In this document: positions 32,578 through 41,905 of the stretch, one piece after another
Numbering within the stretch: position 1 is the stretch's first letter
How the letters are laid out: each line of letters begins with the position of its first letter
Source: Dechloromonas sp.
GTDB lineage: Bacteria > Pseudomonadota > Gammaproteobacteria > Burkholderiales > Rhodocyclaceae
DNA: 64,000 bases
Direction of reading: 5' to 3'
Assembly (NCBI GenBank): GCA_028687035.1
Contig: JAQUAX010000012.1
Coordinates: 1 to 64,000, forward strand
Made by a program: the position numbers and the translations under genes
The notes under the pieces: model-generated
What the model saw: the letters and a program-made list of their open reading frames with translations, nothing else
The model's database searches: none
Told to the model about the DNA's origin: nothing

Positions 32578-35136
32578 ATGAAAATAAAGCATTTCATACT
32601 GGCGACCTCGACCGTCGTCGCCGCACTGTTCTTCACTGGCGCCTACTGGTCGCTGGACCGGGTCATCGACGGCATCGTCCGCGCCAATGCCAACCGGATT
32701 TCCGAGGCGGCGACCCGGATCACCTTCAGCGCGATGTACCAGCTGATGAGTTCCGGCTGGAGCCGTAAGCAGGCCGACGCCTTCCTGCGCGGCATGGCCG
32801 GCGCCGGCGAGGGCAGCGGCATGACCGTGCAGATCTACCGCGGACCGAGCGTCGTCGAGCTGTACGGCGAAATCGACCAGCCGCCGCTCGACGAGGAACT
32901 GCGCGCGGTCTTCGACAGCGGCGAAGCGCTGCGCCGCGACGACGCGGCCTACGCCCGCCACGTCTATCCGCTGCTCGCCGAGGAGCGCTGCCTGGGCTGC
33001 CACACCAATGTCCGGCCGGGCGCCGTGCTCGGCACGATCGCGGTGCAGCAGGACTACGCCGGCCTGGTTGCCGACGCCCGCCGCGAACTGCTGCTCGCCT
33101 TCGCGCTGCTCGTGCCGCTGGCCGCGCTGCTGGCCGGGGCGGCCGTCTGGTGGGTCGGGCGGCGGATCGAGGGAGCGGTCGGCCAGTTGCAGGAGGATTT
33201 CGACCAGATCGCCACGGTTTCCGACCTCAAGGCGCTGGCCGTCGCCGAGCGCAACCTCGGCTTCGTCGAACTGAACCGCATCGACGACGCCTTGCGCGGT
33301 CTGCTCGACAAGCTGCGCGGCATCGCCGTCGACAAGGAAATCCTGACCTTCGAGATCGGGCTGCTCGAGAAATTCGTCATCACGTCCGACGTCGTCCGCG
33401 ACTGGCGAGACTACGTCGGCCGGCTGCTCGTCGAGATCAACGGCGTGCTGCCGGCGCACACGCTGTTCTCGATCTTCAAGATCGACGACGAACTGTTCGA
33501 CCTCGAGGTCTTCTGGTTCGGCCCGGCCTCGGCCGAGACCAAGGCGCAGATGGAGCATTACATCCGCCAGGAACTCACCGACCTGGCGGTATTCGCCGAT
33601 CCCGGCGGCTGCAACATCCACCATCACGTCGCCAACCCGGACGGGGCGCGCATCGAGCTGACCGAAGCCGAGGTCGCGCTGCGTGTGAAGTCCTTCTTTG
33701 TCGACAAGCCGAAGATCGGCGGCATCGTCGGCATCGGCGTCCATGCCGGCGTGCTCGACGACGAGACGCGCTACCTGGTCGTCGAGAGCGTGCTGTCGAC
33801 GCTGCTGAACGTCGTCGGCTCGGTGAAGGCGATCTACAAATACACGCGCGACCTCGAGTACTACGCGACGCGCGACCCGCTGACCGACCTGTTCAACCAG
33901 CGCGTGTTCTGGGAACTGTCGGCCTACGAGATCGGCCGCGCCCAGCGCCACGGCTACAGCTTCGGCCTGCTGCTGATCGACCTCGACAATTTCAAGCTGA
34001 TCAACGACAACTACGGCCACACCGTCGGCGACACCTACCTGCAGCGCTTCGCGCGCCAGGTCCAGGGCGCGCTGCGCGACGGCGACATCCTGGCGCGCTA
34101 CGGCGGCGACGAATTCGTCGCGGTGCTGCCGGAGGCCGGCCAGGAGGCCGTGGTCGGCATTGCCGAGCGGGTCCGCCGGGCGATCGAGGGGCTCGAGCTG
34201 ATCACGCCGGACGGCACCCGGCTGCATGCCACCGCGTCGATCGGCGTCGCCGTCTACCCGGACCATGCCGACAGTGCCAAGGATCTGCTGATGTTCGCCG
34301 ACAACATGATGTACCGCGCCAAGGCGGCGGGTAAGGATCAGGTCGCGATCCCGTCGCAGGAGGACGTCGTCGACATCTTCCGCGACATCTCGCAGAAGAG
34401 CGTCATGGTGCTCGAGGCGATCGAGAACCGCCGCGTCCGGCCGTATTTCCAGCCCATTCTCGACGTCGAGACCCGGCGCATCGTCGCCTACGAGGTGCTG
34501 TCGCGCATCGACCTCGACGGCCAGATCATCCGCGCCGACGAATTCGTCGAGATCGCCGAGAAGATCGGCGTCATCCACCGCATCGACATGCTGGTCCTCG
34601 AGCAGGCGCTGGCGACGATCGCCGCGTCGGACCATGCCGGCGAAGTTTTCGTTAACCTGTCGCCGCGCGCGCTGGTATTCAGCGAATTCGCCCGCGACCT
34701 GCGCCGCATCGTCGCGGCCAGCGGCGTGCCGCCGCAGAACGTCGTGTTCGAGATCACCGAGCGCGATACCGTGAAGAACCTCGGCCTGCTCGAACGCTTC
34801 CTGAACGACCTGAAGGCCGACGGCTTCAAGCTGGCGATCGACGACTTCGGCTCCGGCTTCTCGTCCTTCCACTACCTGCGCCGCTTCCCGATCGACTACC
34901 TGAAGATCGAGGGCGACTTCATCGCCAACATGCTGAACAACTCGAAGGACAAGACCTTCGTGACCAGCATCCGCTCGCTGGCGCGCGAGATGGGCATCAC
35001 GGTCGTCGCCGAGTTCGTCGAATCGGCCGAGGTGCTGGCCGAACTCGAAGCGCTCGAGGTGCACCGGGCCCAGGGCTATTACATCGGCCGTCCGGGACCG
35101 GGGCTGCTGCCCGCCGACTGGGCGCCGGCGGGCTGA
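32578..35136 (+). CDS. heme-motif sensor GGDEF-EAL protein (c-di-GMP turnover)
   Basis: An 852-aa inner-membrane protein. TM1 about 7-26; a periplasmic domain (about 27-180) with RCLGCHTN, a c-type heme-binding CxxCH at about 139-143, as in DUF3365/Tll0287-like sensors; TM2 about 183-202; then a HAMP-like and GAF-like stretch. The GGDEF domain has the intact active site RYGGDEF (about 508-514) with an RDGD inhibitory I-site just upstream. The EAL domain reads EVL in place of EAL (about 638) but keeps NLSPRAL, EITERD, DDFGSGFSS, LKIEG and AEFVES. It may both make and degrade c-di-GMP. Start fixed by GGAGGGGG. Confidence 0.92.
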   Translation: MKIKHFILATSTVVAALFFTGAYWSLDRVIDGIVRANANRISEAATRITFSAMYQLMSSGWSRKQADAFLRGMAGAGEGSGMTVQIYRGPSVVELYGEIDQPPLDEELRAVFDSGEALRRDDAAYARHVYPLLAEERCLGCHTNVRPGAVLGTIAVQQDYAGLVADARRELLLAFALLVPLAALLAGAAVWWVGRRIEGAVGQLQEDFDQIATVSDLKALAVAERNLGFVELNRIDDALRGLLDKLRGIAVDKEILTFEIGLLEKFVITSDVVRDWRDYVGRLLVEINGVLPAHTLFSIFKIDDELFDLEVFWFGPASAETKAQMEHYIRQELTDLAVFADPGGCNIHHHVANPDGARIELTEAEVALRVKSFFVDKPKIGGIVGIGVHAGVLDDETRYLVVESVLSTLLNVVGSVKAIYKYTRDLEYYATRDPLTDLFNQRVFWELSAYEIGRAQRHGYSFGLLLIDLDNFKLINDNYGHTVGDTYLQRFARQVQGALRDGDILARYGGDEFVAVLPEAGQEAVVGIAERVRRAIEGLELITPDGTRLHATASIGVAVYPDHADSAKDLLMFADNMMYRAKAAGKDQVAIPSQEDVVDIFRDISQKSVMVLEAIENRRVRPYFQPILDVETRRIVAYEVLSRIDLDGQIIRADEFVEIAEKIGVIHRIDMLVLEQALATIAASDHAGEVFVNLSPRALVFSEFARDLRRIVAASGVPPQNVVFEITERDTVKNLGLLERFLNDLKADGFKLAIDDFGSGFSSFHYLRRFPIDYLKIEGDFIANMLNNSKDKTFVTSIRSLAREMGITVVAEFVESAEVLAELEALEVHRAQGYYIGRPGPGLLPADWAPAG

Positions 35137-35140
35137 GGGC

Positions 35141-35929
35141 TCAGCGCCCCGCGTAGTTCGGGGCGCGCTTCTGCATGAAGGCGTCGATGCCCTCGCCTGC
35201 ATCCTCGCTCATCATGTTGCAGGCCATGACCCCGGCGGCGTAGTCGTAGGCCTCCTCCAGCCCCATTTCGAGCTGGCGGTAGAACATGCCCTTGCCCATG
35301 CGCACGGCGACCGCGCTCTTGGCCAGGATGGAGCCGGCCAGGCGGTCGATCTCGGCGTCCAGCGCGTCGGCCGGCACCACGCGGTTGATCAGTCCGCGGC
35401 TCTTCGCTTCCTGGGCGTCGATGAAATCCCCGGTCAGCAGCATCTCGAGCGCCGCCTTGCGGCCGAGGTTGCGGGCCAGGCCGACGGCCGGCGTCGAGCA
35501 GAACAGCCCGACGTTGATGCCGGACACCGCGAATTTCGCGACCTCGGCGGCGACCGCCAGGTCGCACATCGACACCAGCTGGCAGCCGGCGGCGGTCGCG
35601 ATGCCGTGCACGCGGGCGATCACCGGCTGCGGCATCCGGGTGATCGTCAGCATCAGCCGGCCGCACTGGCGGAACAGCGCCTGCATGAATTCCTGGTCGT
35701 GATTGGCGCGCATTTCCTTCAGGTCGTGGCCGGCGCAGAAGGCCTTGCCGGCACCCGCGACAACGACGACGCGCACCGCCGGATCGGCCGCGATGGCGTC
35801 CAGTTCGGCCTGCAGCGCGGTCAACATCGCCTGCGACAGCGAATTGAATTGCGCCGGGCGGTTCAGCGTCAGCGTCGTCAGTCCGTCGGCGCGGTCGGCG
35901 CGCAGGACCAGGGCTTCTTCATGGGGCAT
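35141..35929 (-). CDS. enoyl-CoA hydratase/isomerase family protein
   Basis: A 262-aa crotonase-fold protein. The oxyanion-hole segments are GKAFCAGHDLKEM (about 61-73) and HGIATAAGCQLVSMCDLAVAAE (about 108-130). The second catalytic Glu of hydratases is replaced in the region SGINVGLFCSTPAVGLAR, as in ECHDC3-like relatives, so hydratase activity is uncertain. Good Shine-Dalgarno (GGAGACACCC). It is divergent from dnaE and convergent on the GGDEF-EAL gene, with 4 bp between them. Confidence 0.88.
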   Translation of the reverse strand: MPHEEALVLRADRADGLTTLTLNRPAQFNSLSQAMLTALQAELDAIAADPAVRVVVVAGAGKAFCAGHDLKEMRANHDQEFMQALFRQCGRLMLTITRMPQPVIARVHGIATAAGCQLVSMCDLAVAAEVAKFAVSGINVGLFCSTPAVGLARNLGRKAALEMLLTGDFIDAQEAKSRGLINRVVPADALDAEIDRLAGSILAKSAVAVRMGKGMFYRQLEMGLEEAYDYAAGVMACNMMSEDAGEGIDAFMQKRAPNYAGR

Positions 35930-35987
35930 GGGTGTCTCCGTATCGGTTTATTCGAACCCGGAAATCTAGCCGATGCGGCCGGCGCGG

Positions 35988-35993
35988 TAAAAT
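35988..35993 (+). promoter_or_regulatory. -10 element, likely leaderless dnaE transcript
   Basis: TAAAAT followed by GCCGCCG and the dnaE ATG (7 nt). There is no Shine-Dalgarno. Confidence 0.5.
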
Positions 35994-36000
35994 GCCGCCG

Positions 36001-39000
36001 ATGAACTCCCCGCGCTACGTCCACCTCCGCCTCCATTCCGAATACTCCGTGACCGACGGCATCGTCCGCGTCGGCGACGCCGTCAAGCGCGCTGCCGGCG
36101 ACGGCATGCCGGCGCTGGCCCTGACCGACCTCGCCAACCTGTTCGGCCTGGTCAAGTTCTACTCGGGGGCGCGCGGCAAGGGCGTCAAGCCGATCGCCGG
36201 GGCCGACGTCTGGATCGCGAATCCGGACGCGCCGGATTCGCCTTACCGGCTGCTGCTGCTGGTCCGCAACCATCCGGGCTACCTGCAGCTGTGCGAGCTG
36301 CTGACCCGCGCCTACACCGTCGAAGGCCGGCGCGACCGCGCCGAGATCCGCCGCGAATGGCTGCGCGAGATCGGCTGCGACGGACTGATCGCGCTGTCCG
36401 GCGCGCATCTCGGCGACGTCGGCGAGGCCCTGGTCAATGGCAATTTCGATCTCGCCGGCGAACGGGCGCAGGCCTGGGAAGCGCTTTTCCCCGGCGCCTT
36501 CTATCTGGAGGTGCAGCGCTACGGCCAGCCGCAGCAGGAGGCCATGGTCCAGCAGACGGCCGACCTGGCCGGCGAGACCGGCATCCCGCTGGTCGCGACG
36601 CACCCGATCCAGTTCCTGAACCGCGACGACTTCCGGGCGCACGAGGCGCGCGTCTGCATCGCCGAGGGCTATGTGCTGGGCGACCACCGGCGGCCGAAGA
36701 TCTACACCGAGGAACAGTATTTCAAGAGCCAGGACGAGATGGCGGAACTGTTCGCCGACCTGCCCGAGGCGCTCGACAACACACTGGAAATCGCCAAGCG
36801 CTGCAACATCGAACTGACGCTGGGCAAGAACTTCCTGCCCAACTTCCCGATCCCGCCGGGAATGACCATCGACGAGTACCTCGTCGACGAGGCGAAGAAG
36901 GGGCTGGAAGTCCGCCTGGCCGAGCTCTATCCCGATCCCGCCGAGCGCGAGAAGCGCCGGCCGGAGTACGACGAGCGCCTGGCCTTCGAGTGCAACACCA
37001 TCGTCCAGATGGGCTTTCCCGGCTACTTCCTGATCGTTGCCGACTTCATCAACTGGGCCAAGCAGAACGGCGTTCCGGTCGGCCCCGGCCGGGGTTCCGG
37101 CGCCGGCTCGCTGGTCGCCTACTCGCTGCGCATCACCGACCTCGATCCGCTGGCCTACGCGCTGCTGTTCGAGCGCTTCCTGAACCCCGAGCGGGTGTCG
37201 ATGCCCGACTTCGACGTCGACTTCTGCCAGGACAACCGCTGGCGCGTCATCGAGTACGTCCGCGAGCATTACGGCACCGATGCGGTCAGCCAGATCGCGA
37301 CCTTCGGCACGATGTCGTCGAAGGCGGTGATCCGCGACGTCGGCCGCGTGTTCGGCCTGCCGTACTCGATGTGCGACCGCATCTCGAAGCTGATCCCGGT
37401 CGTCCAGAACAAGCCGGTGTCGCTGGCCGAGGCGCTGGAGCAGGAACCGCAGCTCAGGGAGATGATGGAAGGCGACGGCGACGGCGAAACCATCCGCGAA
37501 CTGTTCGACCTGGCCAGCCGCCTCGAGGACCTGACCCGCAACGTCGGCATGCACGCCGGCGGCGTGCTGATCGCGCCGGGCAAGATCACCGACTTCTGCC
37601 CGATCTACCAGGCGACCGGCGCCGACGCGTCGCCGGTCTCGCAGTTCGACAAGGACGACGTCGAGAAGGCCGGCCTCGTCAAGTTCGACTTCCTCGGCCT
37701 GCGCAACCTGACCATCATCGAACTGGCGCTGAAATACATCGAGCGCATGACCGGCGAGAAGCTCGACCTGATGTCGCTCGGCTTCGAGGACCCGGGCGCC
37801 TACCAGATCCTGAAGGAAGCCAACACGACGGCGATCTTCCAGGTCGAATCGGAAGGCATGAAGAAGCTGTTGAAGAAGCTCGCGCCCGACCGTTTCGAAG
37901 ACATCATCGCCGTGCTCGCGCTCTATCGTCCCGGCCCGCTCGGCTCCGGCATGGTCGACGACTTCATCCTGCGGAAAAAGGGCCAGCAGGCCATCGACTA
38001 CTTCCACCCCGACCTGACCGCCTGCCTGGCGCCGACCTACGGCGTCATCGTGTACCAGGAACAGGTCATGCAGATCTCGCAGATCATCGGCGGCTACACG
38101 CTCGGTGGCGCCGACATGCTGCGCCGCGCGATGGGCAAGAAGAAGCCCGAGGAAATGGCCAAGCACCGCGAGACCATCGCCGCCGGTGCGAAGGAGAAGG
38201 GCTACGACCCGGCGCTCGCCGAGCAGCTGTTCGACCTGATGACCAAGTTCGCGGAATACGGCTTCAACAAGTCGCACACCGCCGCCTACGCGGTCGTCAC
38301 TTACCACACGGCCTGGCTCAAGCGTTACCACTGTGCGGCGTTCATGGCGGCGACGATGTCGTCCGACATGGACAACACCGACACCGTGAAGATCTTCTAC
38401 GAGGACACCCTCGCCAACAAGATCAAGGTACTCGGCCCGGACGTCAATGCGTCGAATTACCGCTTCGAGCCGGTCGACCGCGAAACCATCCGCTACGGCC
38501 TGGGCGCCGTCAAGGGCACCGGCGAGCAGGCGGTCAACGTGATCCTGAAGGCGCGCGCCGAGGGCGGCCCGTTCAAGGACCTGTTCGACTTCTGCCAGCG
38601 CTGCGACAAGCGCATGGTCAATCGCCGGACGATCGAGGCGCTGATCAAGGCCGGCGCTTTCGACAGCATCGAGGCCGACCGCCACAAGCTGATCGCGTCG
38701 GTCGGCATCGCGATGGAATTCGCCGAGCAGGCCGAGCGCAATGCGCTGCAGACCAGCCTGTTCGACCTGGCCGACGTCGCCGACGAGCACGCGCCGGAAT
38801 ACGCGACGGTCCGCCCGTGGGACGAGAAGACCCGGCTGATGGAGGAAAAGACCGCGCTCGGCTTCTTCTTCTCGGGCCACCCGTACAACACCTGCAAGAA
38901 GGAGCTGTCGCGCTTCGTCCGCCGGCCGCTGAACCGGCTGGAGCCGGCCAAGGAACTGACGACGCTGGCCGGCATCGTGGTCGGCATCCGGACGCAGATG

Positions 39001-39444
39001 ACCCGGCGCGGCAAGATGCTGTTCGTCCAGATCGACGACGGCACCGGGATGATCGAGGTCTCGGTGTTCAACGAGCTGTTCGAGGCCGAACGCCACAAGA
39101 TCGTCACCGACGAGGTGCTGGTCGTCCAGGGCAAGGTCAGTTACGACGACTTCTCCGGCGGCAACCGCGTCGTCGCCGACAAGCTGATGACGATGGGCGA
39201 GGCGCGCGCCGGCTTCGCCAAGCACCTGCTGCTGAAGATGAACGGCCAGTCCGACGCGCGCAAGCTGAAGTCGCTGCTCGTGCCGTTCGCGCCGGGGCCG
39301 GCCCCGGTCCGGATCCGCTACCGCAACGCGGTCGCCGAATGCGAACTGCTGCTCGGCGAAGCCCTGCGCGTGCGCCTCGACGACGCGCTGCTCGAGGCGC
39401 TCGGCGAGTGGCTGCAGCCGGACAACGTCGAGATCGTCTACTGA
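36001..39444 (+). CDS. dnaE: DNA polymerase III subunit alpha
   Basis: A 1147-aa replicative polymerase. The PHP domain (about 5-200: YVHLRLHSEYSVTDG) keeps only part of its metal ligands, as usual. The catalytic Asp residues lie in PDFDVDFC (about 402-408) and the palm region around GPGRGSGAGSLVAY. Helix-hairpin-helix (DFCQRCDKRMVNRRTIEALIKAGAFD), the OB-fold (LAGIVVGIRTQMTRRGKMLFVQIDDGTG, about 995) and the tau-binding tail follow. The frame is open 23 codons upstream, but this ATG gives the family start. Confidence 0.97.
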   Translation: MNSPRYVHLRLHSEYSVTDGIVRVGDAVKRAAGDGMPALALTDLANLFGLVKFYSGARGKGVKPIAGADVWIANPDAPDSPYRLLLLVRNHPGYLQLCELLTRAYTVEGRRDRAEIRREWLREIGCDGLIALSGAHLGDVGEALVNGNFDLAGERAQAWEALFPGAFYLEVQRYGQPQQEAMVQQTADLAGETGIPLVATHPIQFLNRDDFRAHEARVCIAEGYVLGDHRRPKIYTEEQYFKSQDEMAELFADLPEALDNTLEIAKRCNIELTLGKNFLPNFPIPPGMTIDEYLVDEAKKGLEVRLAELYPDPAEREKRRPEYDERLAFECNTIVQMGFPGYFLIVADFINWAKQNGVPVGPGRGSGAGSLVAYSLRITDLDPLAYALLFERFLNPERVSMPDFDVDFCQDNRWRVIEYVREHYGTDAVSQIATFGTMSSKAVIRDVGRVFGLPYSMCDRISKLIPVVQNKPVSLAEALEQEPQLREMMEGDGDGETIRELFDLASRLEDLTRNVGMHAGGVLIAPGKITDFCPIYQATGADASPVSQFDKDDVEKAGLVKFDFLGLRNLTIIELALKYIERMTGEKLDLMSLGFEDPGAYQILKEANTTAIFQVESEGMKKLLKKLAPDRFEDIIAVLALYRPGPLGSGMVDDFILRKKGQQAIDYFHPDLTACLAPTYGVIVYQEQVMQISQIIGGYTLGGADMLRRAMGKKKPEEMAKHRETIAAGAKEKGYDPALAEQLFDLMTKFAEYGFNKSHTAAYAVVTYHTAWLKRYHCAAFMAATMSSDMDNTDTVKIFYEDTLANKIKVLGPDVNASNYRFEPVDRETIRYGLGAVKGTGEQAVNVILKARAEGGPFKDLFDFCQRCDKRMVNRRTIEALIKAGAFDSIEADRHKLIASVGIAMEFAEQAERNALQTSLFDLADVADEHAPEYATVRPWDEKTRLMEEKTALGFFFSGHPYNTCKKELSRFVRRPLNRLEPAKELTTLAGIVVGIRTQMTRRGKMLFVQIDDGTGMIEVSVFNELFEAERHKIVTDEVLVVQGKVSYDDFSGGNRVVADKLMTMGEARAGFAKHLLLKMNGQSDARKLKSLLVPFAPGPAPVRIRYRNAVAECELLLGEALRVRLDDALLEALGEWLQPDNVEIVY

Positions 39445-39446
39445 AA

Positions 39447-39466
39447 GCGGCGCCCGCGGGCGCCGC
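39447..39466 (+). terminator. GC palindrome at the end of dnaE
   Basis: GCGGCGCCCGCGGGCGCCGC is a 20-bp perfect palindrome 3 bp after the dnaE stop, followed by CATTTCT. Likely an mRNA-end hairpin; the T-tract is poor. Confidence 0.55.
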
Positions 39467-39481
39467 CATTTCTGCCGCCGG

Positions 39482-39499
39482 AACGCGGTCGACCGCGTT
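39482..39499. repeat. GCGGTCGACCGC-type palindrome, copy 2
   Basis: AACGCGGTCGACCGCGTT, an 18-bp perfect palindrome between the convergent dnaE and chemoreceptor genes, touching the chemoreceptor stop codon. Its 14-bp core is identical to the copy after uvrD. Confidence 0.6.
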
Positions 39500-41016
39500 T
39501 ACATCACGGTTTCCGTCTTGAAGCCGATGCGCACCGCGCCCCAGTGGCGGCCGTTGATGACGACCGGCATCGACAGGTCGTTGAGGATCTCGCCGGTGTC
39601 GCGCACGTAGGTCTGGAACAGCGACGGCTTCTGGTTCTTGGCCAGCTTGATGCCGACCGGGTCGTTGAAGATGCGCTTGTGCCGGCACTTGGCCAGGTCG
39701 ACGGCGGGGTCGCCGCTCGGTGCGTTCGAGAACTGGCTGTTGTGGGCCGGCGCGTAGCCGTTGCTGTCGACGGCCAGCGAATAGACGAGGCCGGACATCC
39801 CGCGCAGCAGTTCGTCGTAGATGCCGGTCAGCTCGACGTCGCACTGGCCGTCGTAGGCGGTCGTGAAGCGCTTCGGGTTGGAACCGGCGATTTCCTTGTA
39901 CGACTGGTCGAAGACATTGACGCCGCGGTCGGCCAGGCGCTGCAGCACGCCGGCGACGCGGTCGCGGAACGCGATGCAGTTGTCGTGCAGGCGGTCGAAG
40001 GCGCTGTTGCCGGTACGGAAGTCGGCCAGCGTGCACTGCAGGTCCTCGGTCGACTCGCGCAGCGTCTTCGACGAATCCAGGCACTGTTTCATGCGCCCGG
40101 AGATGTCGACCGCGTGGTTGCGGATGGATTCGACCTCGCGGTGGATCGCCTGGTTGCTCTCGCGCAGGTTGTAGATCGCGCCGGAGATGGTCGTCAGCTG
40201 CTCGGTGGTCCGCTTGAAGTCGCCGACCATGGTGCCGAGGTCGGCGGCCGACGTCTCGATGTAGCCGTTGGCGCGGGTCACCTCGCCGACGATGGTCTGC
40301 GTCTTTTCCGACGTGTCGGAGACCAGGTTGATCATCGACTGCGTGTTCTGGCCGATCACCTGGGTCGCCGTCTTGACCTTCTCGGCCAGTTTCCTGACCT
40401 CGTCGGCGACCACCGCGAAGCCGCGCCCGGCCTCGCCGGCGCGTGCCGCCTCGATCGCCGCGTTCAGCGCGAGCAGGTTGGTCTGGTCGGAAATGTCGTT
40501 GATCAGCGAAACGATCTCGTTGATCTTCATCGAGCTGCTGTGCAGTTCGCCGACCGTCGAGGAAAAGTGCTCGATGTGCTGGTTGGTCGAGCGCATCGTC
40601 GCGGCGACGGTTTCCATCTGTTCCAGCGAGCGTTGCGCGAGATCGAGGTTGTTCTGCGTCGAGGACTGGATCGCGTCGGCGTTGGTCGCCACCTCGGACA
40701 CGGCGACGTTCACCCGGTTGCTTGACTCGAACACGTCGGCGGCCAGCGCTTCCTGGCGGCGCACCGCGTCGTCGGTCTGCTGCACCAGGTGGTTCATGCG
40801 CGCCGCGTCGGCGGCGATGCTGACGCTGCGCTCGCGGGCGTGCGAGATCAGGCCGCGGACGCGGTCGAAGAAGCGGTTGATGTTGCCGGAAATGCGTCCC
40901 TCGGTGTCGGCGCCGGGGGTGCCGATCTTCAGCGAGAGGTCGGCATCTCCGTCGGCGATCGCCGAGAGGTCGCGGTCGATCTTCTTCAGCGCGGCGCTGC
41001 TGCCAAACAAAGCCAT
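39499..41016 (-). CDS. soluble methyl-accepting chemotaxis protein
   Basis: A 505-aa chemoreceptor without TM segments or signal peptide. An N-terminal HAMP-like part (about 1-60) leads into the signalling domain, whose hairpin tip reads [48 protein letters not shown] (about 170-220). The C-terminal 150 residues form a separate domain with conserved-looking [18 protein letters not shown] and [32 protein letters not shown], similar in form to cache-type sensory tails. It should sense a cytoplasmic cue and pass it to CheA/CheW. Start set by GGAGACACTC before MALFGSS. Confidence 0.9.
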   Translation of the reverse strand: MALFGSSAALKKIDRDLSAIADGDADLSLKIGTPGADTEGRISGNINRFFDRVRGLISHARERSVSIAADAARMNHLVQQTDDAVRRQEALAADVFESSNRVNVAVSEVATNADAIQSSTQNNLDLAQRSLEQMETVAATMRSTNQHIEHFSSTVGELHSSSMKINEIVSLINDISDQTNLLALNAAIEAARAGEAGRGFAVVADEVRKLAEKVKTATQVIGQNTQSMINLVSDTSEKTQTIVGEVTRANGYIETSAADLGTMVGDFKRTTEQLTTISGAIYNLRESNQAIHREVESIRNHAVDISGRMKQCLDSSKTLRESTEDLQCTLADFRTGNSAFDRLHDNCIAFRDRVAGVLQRLADRGVNVFDQSYKEIAGSNPKRFTTAYDGQCDVELTGIYDELLRGMSGLVYSLAVDSNGYAPAHNSQFSNAPSGDPAVDLAKCRHKRIFNDPVGIKLAKNQKPSLFQTYVRDTGEILNDLSMPVVINGRHWGAVRIGFKTETVM

Positions 41017-41113
41017 GAGTGTCTCCGATATATTTTTTATGCGGCCCGCCGCGGGCCGCGGGTGGGCGTGATCATACGATGCCGCGCCGACGATTGCCAG
41101 ACGGCGCCGGACC

Positions 41114-41153
41114 AAAGAAAACGCCCCGGGGCCGCAGGGCGGCGCCGGGGCGT
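41114..41153 (-). terminator. terminator of the HTH-receiver gene
   Basis: ACGCCCCGG and CCGGGGCGT around a GC loop; leftward the stem is followed by TTTTCTTT. Confidence 0.85.
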
Positions 41154-41172
41154 CCGGGATCGGAGCGGGCGG

Positions 41173-41760
41173 TCAGACGACGCGCTGGCGGGCGGCCAGG
41201 CGGCCGAGCATGAAGCCCTTCAGTTCGTGGAAGGGAACCGGCTTGCCGAAGATCGTGACGTCGGACGGCAGGCCGCGGCGCCGGATTTCCTCGGGGTCGA
41301 TCGCGCTGACGACGATGATGTCCATGCGGGCGAGGTCGGGATTGGCGCGCAGGCGCTTGATCATCTCGAAGCCGTCGAGGCCGGGCATCATCAGGTCGGC
41401 GACCAGCACGTCCGGGATGCGCTGGCCGACCTGGTACAGGCCGTCGAAGCCGTTGGCGACCATGCGGATGCGCAGCGGCAGGCCCCAGCTCTCGATGGTC
41501 ATCTGGTACAGGCCCTGCAGCGTCGGGTCGTCTTCGGCGATCAGGATCTCGAGCTGGCTGTTGGCTTCCTGGGCGCTCGGCGTCTGCGTCCGGCGGCGGG
41601 CGAGCAGCGCCTCGACGGAGGCGACCGGGATGCGGCGGTGGCCGCCGGCGGTCTTCCAAGCCTCGAGAGCCCCGCTCTCGACCATGTTCTGCACGGTGCC
41701 GAGGGATACCCCCAGGCGCAGTGCGGCCTGACGGGTACTGAGGAACTGGGGATCGGTCAT
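41173..41760 (-). CDS. excisionase-type HTH plus receiver protein
   Basis: A 195-aa protein with the reverse of the usual regulator order. Residues 5-58 are a MerR/excisionase-like helix-turn-helix (FLSTRQAALRLGVSLGTVQNMVESGALEAWKTAGGHRRIP). Residues 70-190 are a receiver: IAEDDPTLQG, VLVADLMMPGLDGFEM, VVSAIDPEE and a GKPVPFHELKG lysine motif. It may be a DNA-binding response regulator in which phosphorylation controls a winged-helix-like domain. It has its own terminator and lies alone between the chemoreceptor and the peroxiredoxin. Confidence 0.88.
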   Translation of the reverse strand: MTDPQFLSTRQAALRLGVSLGTVQNMVESGALEAWKTAGGHRRIPVASVEALLARRRTQTPSAQEANSQLEILIAEDDPTLQGLYQMTIESWGLPLRIRMVANGFDGLYQVGQRIPDVLVADLMMPGLDGFEMIKRLRANPDLARMDIIVVSAIDPEEIRRRGLPSDVTIFGKPVPFHELKGFMLGRLAARQRVV

Positions 41761-41839
41761 GATCTAGGGCTCACCAATGAAATCGCAAATTCGGCAAATT
41801 CTATCCCGTAACTACCCTACCTTACAACGGGCTGACAGC

Positions 41840-41877
41840 AAAAACCCCGATATCCCTGGGGAAAATCGGGGTTTTTT
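41840..41877 (-). terminator. strong bidirectional terminator after the peroxiredoxin gene
   Basis: A perfect 12-bp stem AAAAACCCCGAT / ATCGGGGTTTTT around a 13-nt loop, with T-runs in both directions. Directly next to it is a third GCGGTCGACCGC palindrome (41878-41889). Confidence 0.9.
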
Positions 41878-41905
41878 GCGGTCGACCGCCGGCGGCGGCC
41901 GGCTT

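Noticed and set aside
35878-39225. 1115-aa open frame antisense to dnaE
   Set aside because: Mirror of the dnaE codon pattern (Leu/Asp/Val/His-rich), no start signals and no recognisable domain.
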